Shown: in pieces, positions 62,983 to 64,000 of the stretch
Layout of the letters: each line of letters starts with the position of its first letter
Position numbering within the stretch: position 1 is the stretch's first letter
DNA from: Pelagihabitans sp963760375
GTDB taxonomy: Bacteria; Bacteroidota; Bacteroidia; Flavobacteriales; Flavobacteriaceae
Direction: 5' to 3'
Length of the DNA: 64,000 nt
Assembly (NCBI GenBank): GCA_963760375.1
Contig: CAVXCS010000007.1
Span: 1,054,001 to 1,118,000, forward strand
Notes under the pieces: generated by a model
Database searches by the model: none
Told to the model about the DNA's origin: nothing
What the model saw: the letters and a program-made list of their open reading frames with translations, nothing else
Translations under genes and position numbers: made by a program

Positions 62983-63819
62983 ATGAAGCGAAAAGCAAAC
63001 GTTCTTTTAGTGGCCGCAGCCCTATTGTTTTCTGCCCATACCTTTGCACAGCGTGGGGTTCGGATTGCCTATGTTGACATGGAGTATATCCTTGAAAATG
63101 TGGAAGAGTACAGGGAGGCGAGCGAACAGCTCGAAAGCAAGGTACAGAAATGGAAGGTTGAGGTAGAACAAAAGCAGGGTGCAGTCGACCAGATGAAAAA
63201 AGATTTGATGGCCGAGAAGGTATTGCTGACCGAAGAATTGATAACCGAGCGGGAAGAAGAGATACAGATACTGGAAAGGGAAATGTTGGAATACCAACAA
63301 GACCGTTTTGGCCCTCAGGGCGATTTGGTATTACAGAAGCGACAATTGATCCAGCCGATTCAGGATCAGGTGTTCAATGAAGTGCAAAAAATCGGGGCCA
63401 ATAAAAAGTATGATTTTATTTTTGATAAATCGGCGGATGTCGTAATGTTGTACTCCGAAAAAAGGCACGACATCAGCGACTTGATTTTGAGGGGAATAGC
63501 CCGAACAAGAAAGGTAAGTGCCCCGAACAAAAAAGCGGATACCAGAAGCGCACTCGATAGTTTTGAAGACGATGCCGAGGAAGTAGAAGAGGAGGAAGCC
63601 CCAACAGAAGCTTTGTTGGAGCGACAGATCAGGGCAAAACAGGCAGAGGAAGCGCGTGAGAAAACGGCAGATGAGAAAAGGGCAGATGCCTTGAAGTTGA
63701 GGGAAGAGCGTAAAAAGGCCTATGAAGAAAGAAGAAAAAAGTTATTGGAGGAGCGCGACGCCAAGAAAAAAAATAAGGAAGGGGAAATAGAAAATATAGC
63801 AAAGGATACTATTAATTGA
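62983..63819 (+). CDS. OmpH/Skp family periplasmic chaperone, long form
   Basis: 278 residues from ATG 62983 (an ATG at 62962 adds seven). Signal VLLVAAALLFSAHTFAQ, then the Skp opening IAYVDMEYILENVEEYREA, long coiled-coil arms and the closing KKYDFIFDKSADVVMLYSEK. The last 90 residues are an extra Glu/Lys/Arg-rich coiled tail beyond the usual Skp length. It carries unfolded outer-membrane proteins to BamA, encoded just upstream. Confidence 0.92.
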   Translation: MKRKANVLLVAAALLFSAHTFAQRGVRIAYVDMEYILENVEEYREASEQLESKVQKWKVEVEQKQGAVDQMKKDLMAEKVLLTEELITEREEEIQILEREMLEYQQDRFGPQGDLVLQKRQLIQPIQDQVFNEVQKIGANKKYDFIFDKSADVVMLYSEKRHDISDLILRGIARTRKVSAPNKKADTRSALDSFEDDAEEVEEEEAPTEALLERQIRAKQAEEAREKTADEKRADALKLREERKKAYEERRKKLLEERDAKKKNKEGEIENIAKDTIN

Positions 63820-63868
63820 ACAGATTTATAAAACAAAAATTAACACTCAAATATTTTAACTGAAAATC

Positions 63869-64000
63869 ATGAAACACTTAAAGACAATTGCCTTAGCCCT
63901 AGTTTTGTTCGTAGCTGCTACCAGTTTTGCGCAAGCACAGAGCAAAATAGCACATATCGATGTGACAGAGCTTTTATCGGCCATGCCAGCGATGAAAAAT
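63869..64000 (+). CDS. Second OmpH/Skp family chaperone, N-terminal part (cut by window end)
   Basis: ATG 63869 opens KHLKTIALALVLFVAATSFA, then KIAHIDVTELLSAMPAMKN, where the window ends. Signal peptide plus the Skp opening; 44 residues are visible. The tandem ompH pair after bamA is the normal Flavobacteriia order. Confidence 0.9.
   Translation, partial: MKHLKTIALALVLFVAATSFAQAQSKIAHIDVTELLSAMPAMKN

Overview
The window reads as a chromosomal segment of a marine-type Flavobacteriaceae bacterium (Bacteroidota). The evidence is the gene content: several type IX secretion (T9SS) components and substrates (PorP/SprF-like barrels, PorG, proteins with type A or type B C-terminal sorting domains), LytS/LytTR two-component proteins, DUF6090, a FolK-deoxynucleoside kinase fusion, a GH3-family protein, the pdxJ / CBS / nadK / porG / uppS / bamA / skp gene order, and promoter elements of the Bacteroidota TAnnTTTG type. 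No genus can be named from sequence reading alone.

Layout. 1-5.7 kb: the end of a PorP/SprF protein, a VWA-domain protein, a TPR-LytS histidine kinase with its LytTR regulator, and a frame-broken gamma carbonic anhydrase. 5.8-13.4 kb: fabD, then a gliding/T9SS surface locus made of a large repeat-rich type-B T9SS substrate (frame-broken about six times), a PorP/SprF barrel overlapping it by ATGA, and an OmpA/PD40 protein. 13.4-22.4 kb: an Nramp-like transporter lacking the usual metal-site motifs, a SanA/YdcF protein, and a MarR-MFP-RND-TolC efflux operon with a candidate MarR operator, ending in a CPXCG mini-protein. 22.4-36.3 kb: a visibly AT-richer accessory stretch with decayed small genes (two with in-frame amber codons), a duplicated DUF6090 5' segment, a DUF2975/XRE pair, lipoproteins, a 1169-residue T9SS substrate, a DUF2135-like lipoprotein, a DUF3575-like protein, a PAS/LuxR regulator, GtrA, an integrase remnant and five copies of a REP-like palindrome. 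It ends at two tRNA genes (Leu-UAA, Gly-GCC). 36.7-49.7 kb: mutS (frame-broken), a SpoU methyltransferase, the FolK-dNK fusion, sppA, a queuosine-precursor transporter, an AsmA-like protein, DUF2797, GH3 and a small hydrolase-like protein. 49.7-53.2 kb: clpX, clpP and tig (proteostasis). 53.2-64 kb: a holin-like 4-TM protein, a frame-broken SGNH lipoprotein, a frame-broken alpha/beta hydrolase, pdxJ, and the envelope-biogenesis run CBS-nadK-porG-uppS-bamA-ompH-ompH.

Two window-wide themes stand out. First, about seventeen single-base indels are concentrated in six genes and in a few short patches, while genes of 900-1170 codons are intact. Unpolished assembly patches are the simplest explanation, but mutS is itself one of the broken genes, so a mutator origin should be excluded from reads. 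Second, the 22.4-36.3 kb stretch behaves like an accessory region next to tRNA genes, with repeats, relics and T9SS cargo. No clearly new multi-gene system was found. The least explained items are the REP-like family, the repeated DUF6090 leader/anchor segment carrying an amber codon, and the non-canonical Nramp protein.
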